Shown: in pieces, positions 10,085 through 22,400 of the stretch | Position numbering within the stretch: position 1 is the first letter of the stretch | Layout: every line of letters starts with the position of its first letter | Origin: Grammothele lineata | Lineage: Eukaryota > Basidiomycota > Agaricomycetes > Polyporales > Polyporaceae | DNA length: 36,424 bases | Assembly: GCA_002150815.3 (NCBI GenBank) | Contig: NDFF03000077.1 | Location: forward strand, 1 to 36,424 | Direction: 5' to 3' | The notes under the pieces: generated by a model | What the model was told of the DNA's origin: nothing | Database searches by the model: none | Seen by the model: the letters and a program-made list of their open reading frames with translations, nothing else | Program-made: the position numbers and the translations under genes

Positions 10085-11156
10085 ATGTCTTCCTATCGCT
10101 CCGCCACGTCCGTCCCCGCCCTCCCCACCCTTACCATGGGGAGCCCCAACTCGTCAGGGCTCATGTCCTTGACGGACATCATTAATTTCCCGCCTGAACA
10201 CGTCGACTATCGTCTCGGGCCACAAATCGTCTCGCTTTTCACTCATTCTTATCGGCCATCATATCCCACCCTCCGTTTCTCTCCCTGCGTACGCCATTCT
10301 CACCTCTTCTCCCCCTTCTTCCCCTTCTCGATATTCAACGGCACCGTGCATCGCATAGTGGTCAGGCTACTCGCCTTTGCGGACCCTTAAAGAGATCTCT
10401 CCTTTCGATCTACAATCTGCCGGCCACTTTGTAAAAGCGGTCGCAGCCGGTTGCAAGACTTTCGCGGAGGTACGTGCACTCCCTCTACCCGGCGCGTCGC
10501 GTCGCGTAGATCTCGGTGGTCATACGCGACGCGCGACGCGCCTATCTCTAATTACGCACGTGCACCGTGATTGATCTCACGTGCTTGGACAGAACGCCCC
10601 CGCGAGGACGGGATATCCCGACGGCTGCCGGGCCGAGATCCGGCTCGACGACTACAGGAATATGGACCTCAGCCAAGTAAAACTGGTCGCCATTCAGCAT
10701 TGCACGGATGCCTACGGCGCCCCAGCCTTCGACGAGCAGGGCAGACCTATCATTACGGCCCTACTCCACTTCCAAGCTCCGCGAGATGCTCAGAGACCTC
10801 CCGAGCCCGCCTCGCCGCACCGTGTCCAGCGTACCCCACCTTTGCGCGGACCATACACCCATGCGCCATTCCCACAAGCGTACAGCGGAAGCGTACGACA
10901 GCTCGAAGGCCCGGCACAGCCGATATGCAGTCCAAAATCACCCCGGTCGCGTACGACTTTTACCAACAGCCAGCTTCAAGCGCTCGAGGCGGCGTATGCC
11001 GTCTGTCGCTATATCACCAGCGTAGATGCCGAAGTCCTGCACAGATCTACGGACCCCGCCGCCGATCTCGCGAGGAGGATAGGGGTGTCCGACCGGGATG
11101 TGGTTAAGACATGGTATGAGCCTATTCGTCAGATTCGCCTAAGCCCCAGGCGGTAG
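10085..11156 (+). CDS. Protein with degenerate homeodomain at its C terminus
   Basis: My model has three exons, 10085-10288, 10359-10469 and 10593-11156, all phase 0, giving 292 aa. Residues 225-284 look like a homeodomain. Helix 1 is RTTFTNSQLQALEAAYAV. An unusually long linker follows. Helix 2 is ADLARRIGV, and the recognition helix is SDRDVVKTWYEPIRQ. The invariant WFxNxR becomes W279-Y280-E281-P282-I283-R284, so the DNA-contacting Asn51 is replaced by Pro. The middle region is rich in Pro and Arg. If it is a transcription factor, it probably acts in the nucleus with altered or lost DNA contact. The first intron's borders (GTACGC...ATAG, 70 bp) are the weakest part of the model; the N-terminal 100 residues match nothing I know. 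It could also be a decaying gene, but no stop interrupts the 564-base last exon. Confidence 0.55.
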
Positions 11157-14100
11157 CTGACATGGGACACCGCGCCGAAATAGGTTTAGGAATCGCCGTG
11201 GAAAGAAGACGAATGTGTAGGCTATGGCGAATTGGTTGTTTTGCGCCTGCGACGGACAAACCCGCTCCTGGACATTTGTATTGCATCTCTTCTCCGCTGT
11301 TATCCGGACTACTGCCCATCTTATGATGTTCCCCCCATACATACTACCCCCTGCTTTGCCTATCCCCACCGATCGAAAGGCGCCGTTATCATTATTCCCT
11401 CTATCTACGCATGTACACCATGTCTCCCCTTGTATCCCTACCGCGCACGACAACCCTCCCCCGCTTCGTCGACATCCCACCAACTCCCCATATTCCCCAT
11501 AATCAATTACCAAACGCTTCTCCATCTTCCTCTGCTCTCCATCTCCTTCTCCACCTCCGTAACTCGTCAAGAATCCTCTGCGCATTTCACAGCTTGAGTC
11601 AGCCACGCGTTCGACGCAGCACCCGAAACACTGCGAACGTGGCGACGGCGGACGTATCGGCGTTCTCTAGATCTGACGCCGAACGACGAGAATGACGAAC
11701 GTCGACGTCGGACGGAGTGATGCCGCCTTGTCGCAGTCCCCGTGCTTCTCGGGTCTGTGCCCGCTGTCGCGATATTCGAAATGTTGGTAAGCGGGTATGA
11801 AAGTGGATGACGCGGTGCGCGCTTTCCACGCCGGCGTCGACGACCGGAGGAGAATGCGGGAGCATTGGTAGTGAACTTGCAGGCGAAACGATGGTAGTGC
11901 AGGTCGTCGACACCGCACTCCGGGCAGTGTGAATGGCCGTGATTTACTGCGCTCTGCAGGTGTACGGTACATGGCTTCCGAATCAGCAACGGTATTTGAG
12001 TCGAAGCGTGGACTTACAACCTCGTGAAAAACACTCGCTTGTCCATCGTTGGTTTCGTGAACCGAAGTTGTTCAGTAGCATATGGCCTACGAAATGCATA
12101 CCGGGAATCACATGCGCAGGCTGATCCCTGCCGTTCCTGTGGTTCTCCGTGCTTGAAGCGTCGTATCTAAGACGGACGGTGCGCGAAGTGGGTCTCTGGG
12201 TCAGCGTGCGGGTAGTCATGAAACCACCAGCAACGTACTAGTGGTTCATCTCTACACCATCCCAAGTACACGCCGTGTACCGTTATCGTCAGCGTTTTCA
12301 GTTGTCCGAACCACCCTCCTCATTCCTGACCAATCCGATACCACTCGCAGCAGATGCTTCCGCGTCTCCTCCGGCGTACGTACGCCCGCTGTCCCCTCAA
12401 ACGTTTCAGTCGCCCTGCGGAAACGTCACAATATGCGTCAGCGTGGTGTTGAACGTGCCCACTAGCAGGAGCACGACACATGGAAGTCCTTCATGGGCTG
12501 GCAGCGGTCCGCGCACGGCACGTCCGGCACTCCAGCGAACGTCTCGCCTACTACACGTCTCCACGGCGGTCGAGTAAGAGAAGGACTTCGCTCGAGGGAT
12601 CGTCGGTGGCCGGGAGATTCGTGAGCCACGGCAGGTCCTTGACACGTATTTGGAGGAGACCGTGACCGCGTGCGAGCGTCCCCGGTGTAGTTTCGATGAC
12701 CCGGGGAGCGCGCGAAGCGAAGCAGCTCCAGCATAGAATGAGGGCGTCGCCACCCTGGTCCTTGGTGCACCCTCGACAAACGAGGCAGCGGAGGTGGAGG
12801 GCCACGGGTGCACTCGCGGCGGCCGACGCAGTCGTGCGTGCTGGGTAGGCGTTTGGGGTGAGCGACGACAAAATGAGGGCGCCGGTATTGAATATGGGCA
12901 CTCGCGTGGAAACGTGCCACTTGGGCATAGCCCCAGCCGCAGGCGTTCTGGGGCCTGGAAGAAACGATAATGCCAGGGGAGTCTTCGGAAGGGAGACGGC
13001 GGCCGTTACGGGCGTTGGTTCTGGATTGCAAGTAGGGTCGCGTTCAGGGTAAGTTACCGGGAGGTTCTCCGCCGGGAGGAAGAAGGCTTACCGTCTTGGG
13101 TATGGATCCACCACGAAGCCTCTGTGGGCGTGCACAGCTTTCGTATATTATGTTACTTCAGCCTGCAAAGCAAACCCGAATACCAATGATCAAGAGTCAG
13201 CCTAGTGGAACACGGAAATCTCGAGCGCCCTATAGTACCCACTAGCGCCACGTTACTCCTGGGTAGAACGCTGGCCCCTGGTACAATTATTTACCCTGCG
13301 CAGTCCCGGCGTGACATTCAACTTCTCTTACAGCACCGACGGCCAGCGTTCGGCCCCGATTGGATAACGTTATCAGAGGTCGCGCGCTCGTCGCGCTCAT
13401 TCAGTGGTCTGGCACCAGCGCTCCGTGGCAGGCTTACTACCCCCGGTAACCCCTGCGACCGGTGCAAACGCATGCAGTGACTGTCAGTAAGACCCCGCTC
13501 AAAACCCTCGCGAGGGTTCTGGTACGCGGAGCGTGGATCTGCCTCCAACGAGCCAATGATGTCTGATGAGGGTTCGTTCGACGCTCGCAGCGACGCAGCA
13601 AGGACGCGGTTCCTGTTGTGGGTGCCGAATAAGGACCCCTTGCGCAGTAGGTCGACCATAAGATCTGCGCGCGAGTCAGAAATTTGCATATGGGCTGTCG
13701 GAGGCGAGTGTGAGGTTGAGGGGAAAGCGCATGGAGATACAGGGCGAACTATGAGCATCTCGAGGGACGTCGTAGTCTAGAACTGGGAGCGCAGGTAGTG
13801 CGCGAACTCTGGCTCTGAATAAGCATGCGGCCGCCCACATCTCGACAGCAACGACACAGGCACAGAAGTACAAAGGCACATACCATCTCTACAAAGTGTG
13901 CGCCAGAGCTTGTTTGGCATTACGTCTACCAACGAACCACAGAGTTCCGGGGACTATCCGTCCTACCGCACCTGACATGGCATCTTCAAGCCTCGGCCCA
14001 TCTAGTTCGCTTCATGCGACGACGTCGACAAGCTTGCACGATGCCAGAAAATTGAATACAGCAGCGAGAGAAACGTCGTGACAATGAGACAAGGGTGGAT

Positions 14101-14497
14101 TCCAGTCAAACGAAAGGAGAAGGATGACGGATGGCGAGTGGAGAGTACTGGCAGCGGCCGATTGAACGCGATGGTCACGAAGCACGCGACCGTGAGACAA
14201 CTGCTCCCGAGGCCGTGCCGCCCGCGTGTGAGCGTTTGGGCCGTCAAAGGACGTCAGCTCCCGAGGGCCGGGTTTCTACTCAACGCCCTCTTCTTGTCAC
14301 TTTCCCGGCGCTCCGCTCTGGTCAGTTTTTTATGTCCTATGTGTATATCGAACCCTAGTCCTGCGCAGCGCCCGTGACCCGACCATCGATCCGAGTCGGA
14401 CGAACACTACCGATCCTCTCGTCTGCCTAATGTACCGCTGATGGCGGACCCGAAGAGGCAGCACAGACGACGCAGACGATTCTGCAAGCGACCCCTT
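11157..14497. other. 3.3 kb without a recognised gene
   Basis: I recognise no family here. Several minus-strand pieces look protein-coding in composition and have nearby splice signals, but I could not join them into a convincing model. One is at 12551-12954. Another near 12400-12480 reads LPCVVLLLVGTFNTTLTHIV. A third at about 11880-11950 contains HCPECGVDDLHYHRFACK. They may be exons of one unknown or decaying Cys-containing protein on the minus strand. Between 13100 and 14500 I see only short open frames. Confidence 0.4.
12551..12954 (-). CDS. Possible exon of an unknown Cys-rich protein
   Basis: An open minus-strand segment begins after a good acceptor (cgtttcttccag, ending at 12955). 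It runs about 134 codons to a stop at 12551. It contains a zinc-ribbon-like cysteine pattern (CLVCRGC, then LCWSC 12 residues later; 12787-12722). A following part, LLQIRVKDLPWLTNL and SSEVLLLLDRRGD, looks like structured protein. A donor-like GTAAGC lies upstream at about 13092, consistent with an intron. I do not recognise the family, and the gene limits are unknown. It could be a pseudogene. Confidence 0.3.
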
Positions 14498-14897
14498 CTC
14501 CCGCTCTCTTGATCAGGCTATCCTTGTACTCTAGCTTTGCTCCTCGGTTTCAAGTCCTCGACATGCTGTGTTCCAACTGTGACCCTTCTTCAGCACTTGA
14601 CGCCGTCAACAGTCTCCGTCCTCGCGTCTTCGGTATGCTCCCTCCGCCCTCCTTCCTGCGGGCGCGTGAGGCGCCTTCGTCGGAGTCAATTCCTCGCTCT
14701 CGACCCACGTAACTTTAACGTGATCTCATCGTTTCGTGTCTCCACCTCTTTTACGAGGCTCTCGCTCATGCGAGCCCAAGATCCACGACGAATCGCCGAT
14801 CTAGGGATCTCCAAACAGGTACATCTTACGCCAATCCTCTATCTCGCTTCTTTTACTAGCTTCCCCGGCGCCCTCTCTCTCTCACACGCCGTCACGG

Positions 14898-15398
14898 ATG
14901 GTTCTGACACGGTCGCGTGGCCGTACCGGCATCACTCCCTCGTTCCTCTCGCCAAGCGATTTCGAGCAGGCATTGGCCTCCTGCGACGATCCTACGATCT
15001 CTCGGACGGACCTTGGTGGCCTTCTCGTGCTGTTTGGAGACGGCGCAGCTAGGCTTAGTCAGGTGCATTCTACAGAAGCGGCTAACTCAGTTTCGCGAAT
15101 AGAACCTCTGCTCGTCGTGGAGTGGCCGTCCCTGATATCCACCAAGCGACCCTTTGAGTCCGAAGAAGCTGATGGTGCTTACGGATATCACCTCTCGAAC
15201 CCTTACCTCTGCGGCCCGGGTGTCATTGGGTATCCGTTCTGCCCTTTGGCGAAAGCCGTCGTCCTCCGAAGCTACCATCTTCGCACGCGTCCGAGGCGTC
15301 GCCCCGCCCACAGCCCCGAACGAACTATCATCCCCTCCCTGAGCCGACCCCAGACTCGCCTGGGGGACTTCCTAGGCCATCTCAGGCCTAGACGATGA
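14898..15398 (+). CDS. Hypothetical ORF, 166 codons
   Basis: An ATG-initiated frame runs from 14898 to 15398. The first 55 residues (with SPSDFEQALASCDDPTISR and a following GGLLVLFGDGAARL) look protein-like; the rest, rich in Arg, Pro and Ser, does not. A possible intron begins at CAG|GTGCAT about 15060. It lies on the same strand as the zinc-cluster gene 280 bases downstream and could instead belong to that gene's 5' leader. No family is recognised. Confidence 0.25.
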   Translation: MVLTRSRGRTGITPSFLSPSDFEQALASCDDPTISRTDLGGLLVLFGDGAARLSQVHSTEAANSVSRIEPLLVVEWPSLISTKRPFESEEADGAYGYHLSNPYLCGPGVIGYPFCPLAKAVVLRSYHLRTRPRRRPAHSPERTIIPSLSRPQTRLGDFLGHLRPRR

Positions 15399-15681
15399 CG
15401 ACTCTACGAGGTTCGCATAGCGCGCGCCCGTCCGCACATTCAGTCCTCCTGTCGGGCTCACGCCTGCATTTGGTTAGCTCGCGCCCACGCGTGGCTTGGC
15501 CCCCGGGCCCTGCAGCGTGCGGTCGCTCGCCAATTCGGGACCTAAGCGGGTGGTTTCGACGGCGATTGGCTACAGGCGATGTACATAGGACGCTGGGATG
15601 CTCGCTGAGTCTCCCTGAACCATTTTCCGCCTCCCGAGCCCGCCGTCTGCCAACTCCGCGCTCGCCGCTGCGCCCGAAAGC

Positions 15682-17328
15682 ATGGCCTTCAACTCCGAGT
15701 TCAGCCCCGCAGACTATGGTTATACGCCCGATGTGGCGTACGACGCCGCGGCGCCAACCTCTGGCAACGAGGCTATCGAACACCACGAACCAACCCTCTA
15801 TGACGTAGGTTTCGCGTCCTTATCCGCCATCGCGTCTTCTACACCACTGATCGACACGCATATAGCAGGTATACTACGACTTCCCGCTCGTAGCTGATCC
15901 CGATCCCGAGCCGCTGTGCATGCACTACGTTCCGCCTTCCGCGGTCTCGACTCGGTACTACGCCCTGCAAGATCCGAACGTGTATCAGCCCGCGGCGGGG
16001 GCACCAGCGACTCTCGCCGCTCCTGCGGTACCACCGGCCGCGCCTGTGCCTGCCCCCCACCTGCCTCCCGCGCTTCCCAACACCACGGCGCCCACAACTA
16101 TACACGCCCCACCGCCGCCGACCGCGCAAACCGTTCTTCCCAGACACAGAAGAAACAAAGACAATCCCGGCGGCGGCCCTGCCTCCAGTTCAACGCGGGC
16201 GCAGCCCCCGTGGCCAGGATCATCCGGCGCGGTGCCCGGTTCTCCCAGCTCCTCCCAGGTATGTACTTAGGCCAGCCTCCAGGCTCCTAGTCATCTGTCA
16301 TTTCTCGCTCGATGCGGGACGGGGCGCCCCAGCTCATACATCGCCTGCACAGGACGCCATTGCCGGCCCGTCGCGGCTCGCCTACGCGCACGCGCACGCG
16401 CACAGGGTCGCAGTGGCGAGCCCTGCGCCCGCGCGCCGCGGCTTTTTGCAAGACGCAGCCGCCGGGCACTGGGGCCCGTCTTCGTCGGCGGCGGCCCACT
16501 TCGTCACTCCCGCTCCCGCTCCCGTGTCCCCGATCGGAGCCGTCGTGACGGCGGGGCAGTTCGTCGTCCCTTCCCAACCGCCATGGGGCCCTCCCCGCGT
16601 CTTCTCACCCTCGCCGATGGCGTCCTTGCGCGCCGAGGCTGCTCGCGCACGCTCGTCGTCCGCCCCTCCCCCCGACGCGCCGTCCCTTCAAGTCCGGAGT
16701 GGCGCGGCGATCTACTCGCCTACGACTGGGCGGCGGCTTCCTCCAGCGGTCGCGCTTGGGGGTGGGGGCGCGGGGACTGGGGCGGACGCGGCGAGGACGA
16801 GGCATAAGCGGTTGGCGAGCACGCCTGGGTCGGCGTGTGCGTTCTGCAAGAGGCGCAAGATCGCGTGTGGGGGACCGGTGCCGGGGGATGAGGCGCGGCG
16901 ATGTGGGTGAGTCTCTGTTCTATTCTATTTCTGCTATATGCTGTGCGACTGGTGGCGGAGATCGGTGGCGGCTGGTGGGGAGTGGGACGAGGTGCGCTAC
17001 GCCTCTTCGTTGGGCGTGCCTTCAAGGGGTTCTTGGACTCCGTGTCTGACTCAAGACCGAGAGCTCGGGATCGGACTGAGACCGATCTTTTCGTTCGCCG
17101 CGCGCACAGAAAGAGGGCCCACAATGCTGCGCTCAGCGTTCTCCCGACGCTTCGGACTGTGTGCTGATTCTCGCCTTCCCGTCTCTTAGGCAGTGCATAC
17201 AACGCAGACAGCCCTGCGAGTTCCCCGGGTCTCACTCGCCGACGCGCAGCGGATCCGGGCAGTCCTCGGGCTCTCGGGGTCCACAGTCGCGGCGCGGCTC
17301 AAGGGTCAAGGACGAAGGTTCGCCGTAA
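15682..17328 (+). CDS. Zn(II)2Cys6 zinc-cluster protein, C-terminal domain
   Basis: This is a predicted nuclear fungal transcription factor. Exons 15682-15804, 15869-16258, 16353-16906 and 17190-17328 give 401 aa. The Gal4-type binuclear cluster spans Cys333-Cys365 with the spacing CX2CX6CX11CX2CX6C (CAFCKRRKIAC, then CGQCIQRRQPC). The basic KRRK lies in the usual place after the second Cys. Most family members carry this domain near the N terminus. Here it is near the C terminus, after long Pro/Ala/Ser-rich, low-complexity sequence (a His-Ala repeat AHAHAH near residue 185). The last intron, 283 bp, is far longer than others in the window and splits the cluster between the fourth and fifth Cys. 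Exon 2 has a TAG/CAG tandem acceptor (15863-15868) that would add or drop one Gln. The start ATG has a good context (gcATGG). The target genes are unknown. Confidence 0.85.
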
Positions 17329-19494
17329 GGCGCGACGGTCGTGGAAGACGCGGCTGTGAAGATAGTTTATAGACGGATATCCGTTGGATTGGTTGGAGTT
17401 CTATCTCGCCGTACGTACGCTCCGCTGCTAAGTTCTACTTATTATCGCTTTAATCCGTGCTCTGCATACTGTATCATTGTTTTTGTGCCCGCTAGTTAGT
17501 ACTTACCCTGTCGTCGTCTTGCTGTTTGTCGCCCTGCTGTCTGCGCTCTGTTTAGTTTGCAATGTAACATGTTTTGTTCTGCACTTTTTAGTTTCCCTGT
17601 ACGCAAATGCACAGCTGTATACCAGCGCGCGCAACTCGGACGCCCTGCATGCCCCGATCGCGCTCTCCATTCCCCGTCGCGTCCGTCACACGCACCTGAC
17701 CAAGAGGGGAGGAGGAGCGTCACGCGTTCGGGTTTGTGCGCCACCGTGACTACCACTCGTTTTAGGTTCGCGAGCAGCGTCATTATAGTTACGAGTGGGG
17801 GAAGGGGGCCCTCCTTGCCCTCTCTTCATTCCCCCCACCATGGCCACCTCGCAGCTCAATCAACCGTGCTCGCAGCCTTCCTCCTCTACATATAGACGAC
17901 AGCGCCCATGGTAATAAGCTTGTGCGGACGCGAGGCGAGTTTACGATATCTAGTTGGACCCTGGTACGTCATCGTCGCTTGCGATTGACTATATGCGTTC
18001 TTAGTTTTACATGAGCTCATATGCGCTTCAAGCATGCCCATCTACACTCTTCTCCAGCCACGCGAGATTCATCTGGGCTCGCCGATTTCGTCTGATCATC
18101 CCCAAACCACCACCACTTCCTCCCAAGAAACTCCCGCGAGACGTCATCATAGCCACTCGTCGGCACCGACAACAAACTGGTCTTCTAGGCTTACCCGCTC
18201 TGGTATGCACAACCGCGAGTGCGCAATCTTGGGCAGCGCGCACCAAAAGGACGCGCGGCAATGTCATCATTGCGAGGCACACGGGATGACGTCAGGGCGT
18301 AGCACTCGGTGAGCATGGCGTTCATTTCCGAGTCCAGCAATTGAGCGGAACCGGCTCAACTCCAGTTTCTTGCCGTTCTACTCCATCGCTTGCTCTAGGC
18401 ACGACGATGCGGCACCTGGGCAAGGGGTTTGGTATCATCGGAGTCTAACTCGACCGCTAGGACGCTCTACAGCTACCCGGTGACCCCCCGGAGCTCAAAC
18501 CGTGCAATCAGGAGCCTCGCTCGAGAATAGGCATGTGAACGCAGCGTCTGCGGACGCAGGCCCAGACGGCACATTACGATCGAGGCCACACGGCACGGGC
18601 GACCCGATACGGTCTCGCCGTCGCCCTGCAAATCCCTGCGGAGAACGGGAGCGCGCCGGGACACGGGAGGCGAGAAGAGAACGGTCAGGGTTCCTCGGTG
18701 AGTACGCCGGGCACGAACCTCGAGGCGGGTGGGCTGATTGAGTCGCGGGAGTTGTAGCTGGGAAATGAGCGTCTGGACGCGCCGGCGACTTCCCCCTGGG
18801 AGGGATCGCTCGTCAGGATGCTACTCCGCAAGTTGGGCGCGGGTCGTCATGCGCAGGAGGAGCGAGCACGAGGATGGAAGTGCGAGCGTGCGCGGGGGCA
18901 GCTGGTCTGGTCCCTGTGGAGAGCGCAGGACGCGGGGCCTTGGTCGCTGAGAGGGAGCTTTTTATACGGGTACGCTCCGCAGGCTGGGTGCGGTGGGCTA
19001 TAAGTGCGCTGAAGCCCGGCTCGGATGCCGGTCCTAGGACCCATCGGGAGCGATCAGCTTTCCAAGTGCGATAGCGATGATCCTGAGGAAGGCGTACCAG
19101 ACCGGCTTGCCGATGCGGGGGTGGCCGACGGGAGGAGCAGAGAACGCCTATCTTGGATCTGGAAGCTGGATAGGCTGCGGCAGACAATGAGGACAGTCCA
19201 GGGACGGTGCTTGGCCGATAGGGTCCGCAGGAGGGTCATCCGGATAGACCGCGGTGGGACGCTCACTGTGCGGTGGAGGCGCGCGCGTGGCGGAGTTGAG
19301 GGCAGGCGTGGTTGCCTGTTATGGGAAGGAGACGCCGGGCCAGCAGAGGGAAGAGATGGCGCGGGACTGGCTGTTTCTCGCACGGACTGGTATCTCGCCG
19401 CCGTTGCCCCCAACGCCTCGTGGGCCGTCCGCTCCTCTTTACCAGGACCCTCCTCTCGCCCCGGGTCTCTATCTGATCCTCCTCCGCGACACCC
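17329..19494. other. 2.2-kb intergenic region upstream of aminopeptidase P
   Basis: This should hold the 3' UTR of the zinc-cluster gene and the promoter of the aminopeptidase. Short open frames occur on both strands without recognisable domains. I see one palindromic CRE-like site (reported separately) and no gene I can support. Confidence 0.4.
18287..18294. promoter_or_regulatory. CRE-like palindrome TGACGTCA
   Basis: This is a perfect 8-base ATF/CREB-type bZIP site, 1.2 kb upstream of the aminopeptidase P start. A single site of this length can arise by chance. Confidence 0.25.
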
Positions 19495-22400
19495 ATGGCG
19501 CCCCCTCCGCCCCCGCCGCCCCCGCTCTGTCTTCCTTTCCTCGGCCGCAAGAAGACCGGCCGCAGGCTCACCTACTCTGAACGCTCTCTCACCGAGGACT
19601 ACAGCTCTCGCCGTTCCAGCATCGACCGTCTCGGCTCCTCCGAGTACTCTCCAACCTCCACCCTCACCTCTCGCGCCGAAAAGCTCACCTTCTCCTCCGA
19701 GACCGAGTCTTACAATGTTCCTGACTCCTTCGACGCCGCACGCGATGTCACCCCAGCCCCTCGCAGCGCCCTCAAGCGGTCCAATACCATCACCGGCTCA
19801 ACTGCCAAGGAGAAGGAGAAGGTCAGCGTAGGGAAGAAGTGGGGGTATGGCTGGGGACTCGGCAAGAAAGACAAGGTGAAGGAGATGAGCGAGAAGCAGG
19901 CATCTCCATCCCCGCTCCCGCGCTACGGTTCCGACGCCCGCTCCCGCTCGACGTCCCACTCTCACTCCCGTCGCGATGGCTCCCAGTCCGGCGCACACAG
20001 CTTCTCCGAAGGTAGCCAGACGTCCCGCCGTCCGTCCGTATCCAATTCTACCAACGGCGGATCCATCCACTACGTCCCCCCTCCCAGCCACCACCGGTCC
20101 AACACGTACAAGTCTAGCTCCACCCGCGCAAGCGGCAGGACCCCCGGTCGTCCGGGCCTCTACCCCTCCGAGTCGTCCAGCACGCTTGTCGGCTCGGCCC
20201 TCGAGCGGAAAGTACGCGACGATGAACCCGTTGCGGAGCGCCAGGACACAGGCAGCAGGTTGGAGGCTCTCCGGGATCTCATGCGCACGCACGAGCTCGA
20301 TTACTAGTAAGTCGCCCCGCCCGGTCAATTTTCAACTGCGCTGACGGCGCGGCAGTGTCATCCCGAGCGAGGACGCGCACGGCTCGGAGTACATCGCGCC
20401 GCACGACAAGCGTCGCGAGTGGATCTCTGGGTACGTAACTTTCTATCTTGCGAGCGAACGGTTGGCTATAGCGCGCACTACAGGTTCACTGGCTCGGCCG
20501 GCCAAGCCATCATCTCCAAGAGCTCCGCTTACCTCATCACCGACTCCCGCTACTGGCTGCAGGCGCGCGACCAGCTCGACTCCAACTGGGTTCTCGTCAC
20601 AGCAGGTGCGGTCGGTGAGGTCAAAGACTGGACCGAGTGGCTCGTCCGGCGTGCGGACAACTCCAAGATCGGCATCGACGCTCGCCTCATCTCGTACGAA
20701 AAGGCGACGGCGCTCAACGCGGAGCTCAAGTCCAAGAGCTCGAAGCTGCAGTACCCGCCCCAGAACCTCGTCGACCTCGTCTGGCGCGAGAAGCCATCGA
20801 AGAGCCGCGAGCCGATATACGTGCAGCCGCAGGAGTTCACGGGGTTGGGCGCGGGGCAGAAGTTGGACATGATCAGGGAGTGGATCTCGAGTGAGCCCCC
20901 GTCGGTGCCGTCGTACTCCAAATCGCCCCCGAAGCCGTCGCAGATGCAGACTGCGACGTTGCTCTCGAACTTGTCCTCGATTGGTGAGCGCGCATTTCTG
21001 TGTACCCACGACCACGGCGGTTGACAAATCGGATTAGCGTGGGTGCTGAACCTGCGCGGGGACGACATCCCATTCAACCCTGTCTTCCACTCGTACTTGT
21101 TCATCGGCCTCGAACAGGCGATCCTCTTCATCGACGGGAACAAAATCACGGACGACGTCAAGTCGTACCTCGAGTCCATCGGGGTCTCGCTCCAGGACTA
21201 TAATGATATCTGGACCTTCCTCCGGCGCAAGTCATGGGGCGAGGGCAATGTACGCTCCACTCTCTCGCCTTCCCCCTTCGCTGCCCAACTGACCGCGTGC
21301 GTTGTAGGTGATCATCTCTCCGCAGACGTCGTACGCGATTTGCCTTATGATGACCTCTTTCCGGTACTCGGTGCGCCCATCGTGGGTCGAGGAGCAGAAG
21401 GCGATTAAGAACGACAAAGAGATCGCCGGGCTCCGGAACGCATCCCTCCGCGACGGCGCCGCGTACGTGCGCTGGCTCGCCTGGCTCGAGTACAAGATGT
21501 CGCAGGGCTACGACATCACCGAGTACGAGGCCGCCTTCAGGCTCACGGAGTACAGGCGGAAGAACAAGTACTATATGGGCCTGGCGTACGAGAACATCTC
21601 GGCGAGCGGGCCGAATGCGGGTGAGTGCTGACGTCTAACTGTCCCGCTTGAGGGGCTGACGGTACGCGTGTAGCTTTGCCGCACTACGTGCCCCGCAAGG
21701 CGACGGCGCGCATGATCGACCGCGAGACGCCTTACCTGAAGTGAGCCGTCTCCTTCTCTGTTCGACTTCCACTGTGCACGTTGCTGATCGGTGCGCCTGC
21801 GCTCGTGAACAGCGACTCGGGAGGGCAGTACCGCGACGGCACGATCGACACCACGCGCACGGTGCACTTTGGGCGGCCGACGCCCGAGCAGTGCGAGGCG
21901 TTTACGCGTGTTCTCCAGGGCCACGTACGTCCTCTTCCCTTCTCCGTTGCTGGTTCGAGCGGCCCGTGTTGATATGGCGGCGTGGCAGATCGCTATCGAT
22001 TCAGCCGTCTTCCCGGAGGGCACGTCCGGCGCGAAGCTGGACGTGCTCGCGCGCAAGGCGTTGTGGCAGGACGGGCTGAACTACATGGTGAGTCCATACC
22101 ACCAATACCTCCCGTGCCGGCCTGGCAGGGCTGATCTTTTCCTCACTTCGCGCGCAGCACGGCACCGGGCACGGCTTCGGGTCCTTCCTGAACGTGCACG
22201 AGGGCCCGCAGTCGTTCTCCTCGGACACGGTGCTCGTCCCGGGGCACGTGCTCACCAACGAGCCCGGCTTCTGTGCGTGTTCTCTCTACTCGTCTTCCGA
22301 CGCCACGAAGGTGCTGACGTATGCGCGCCCTTCGGCAGATAACGCGGGTAAGTGGGGCATGCGGATCGAGTCGGCGCTGGTCGTGAGGCGTATCAGGGTG

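Noticed and set aside
10085..17328. Mating-type (MAT-A) locus, suggested by a homeodomain-like gene near a second transcription factor
   Set aside because: There is no divergent HD1/HD2 pair and no mitochondrial intermediate peptidase neighbour; the second factor is a zinc cluster and the homeodomain is degenerate.
19798..20328. Long minus-strand open frame opposite the aminopeptidase P extension
   Set aside because: It lies fully antisense to a supported exon and has the Gly/Ala/Arg composition of a GC-rich shadow frame.
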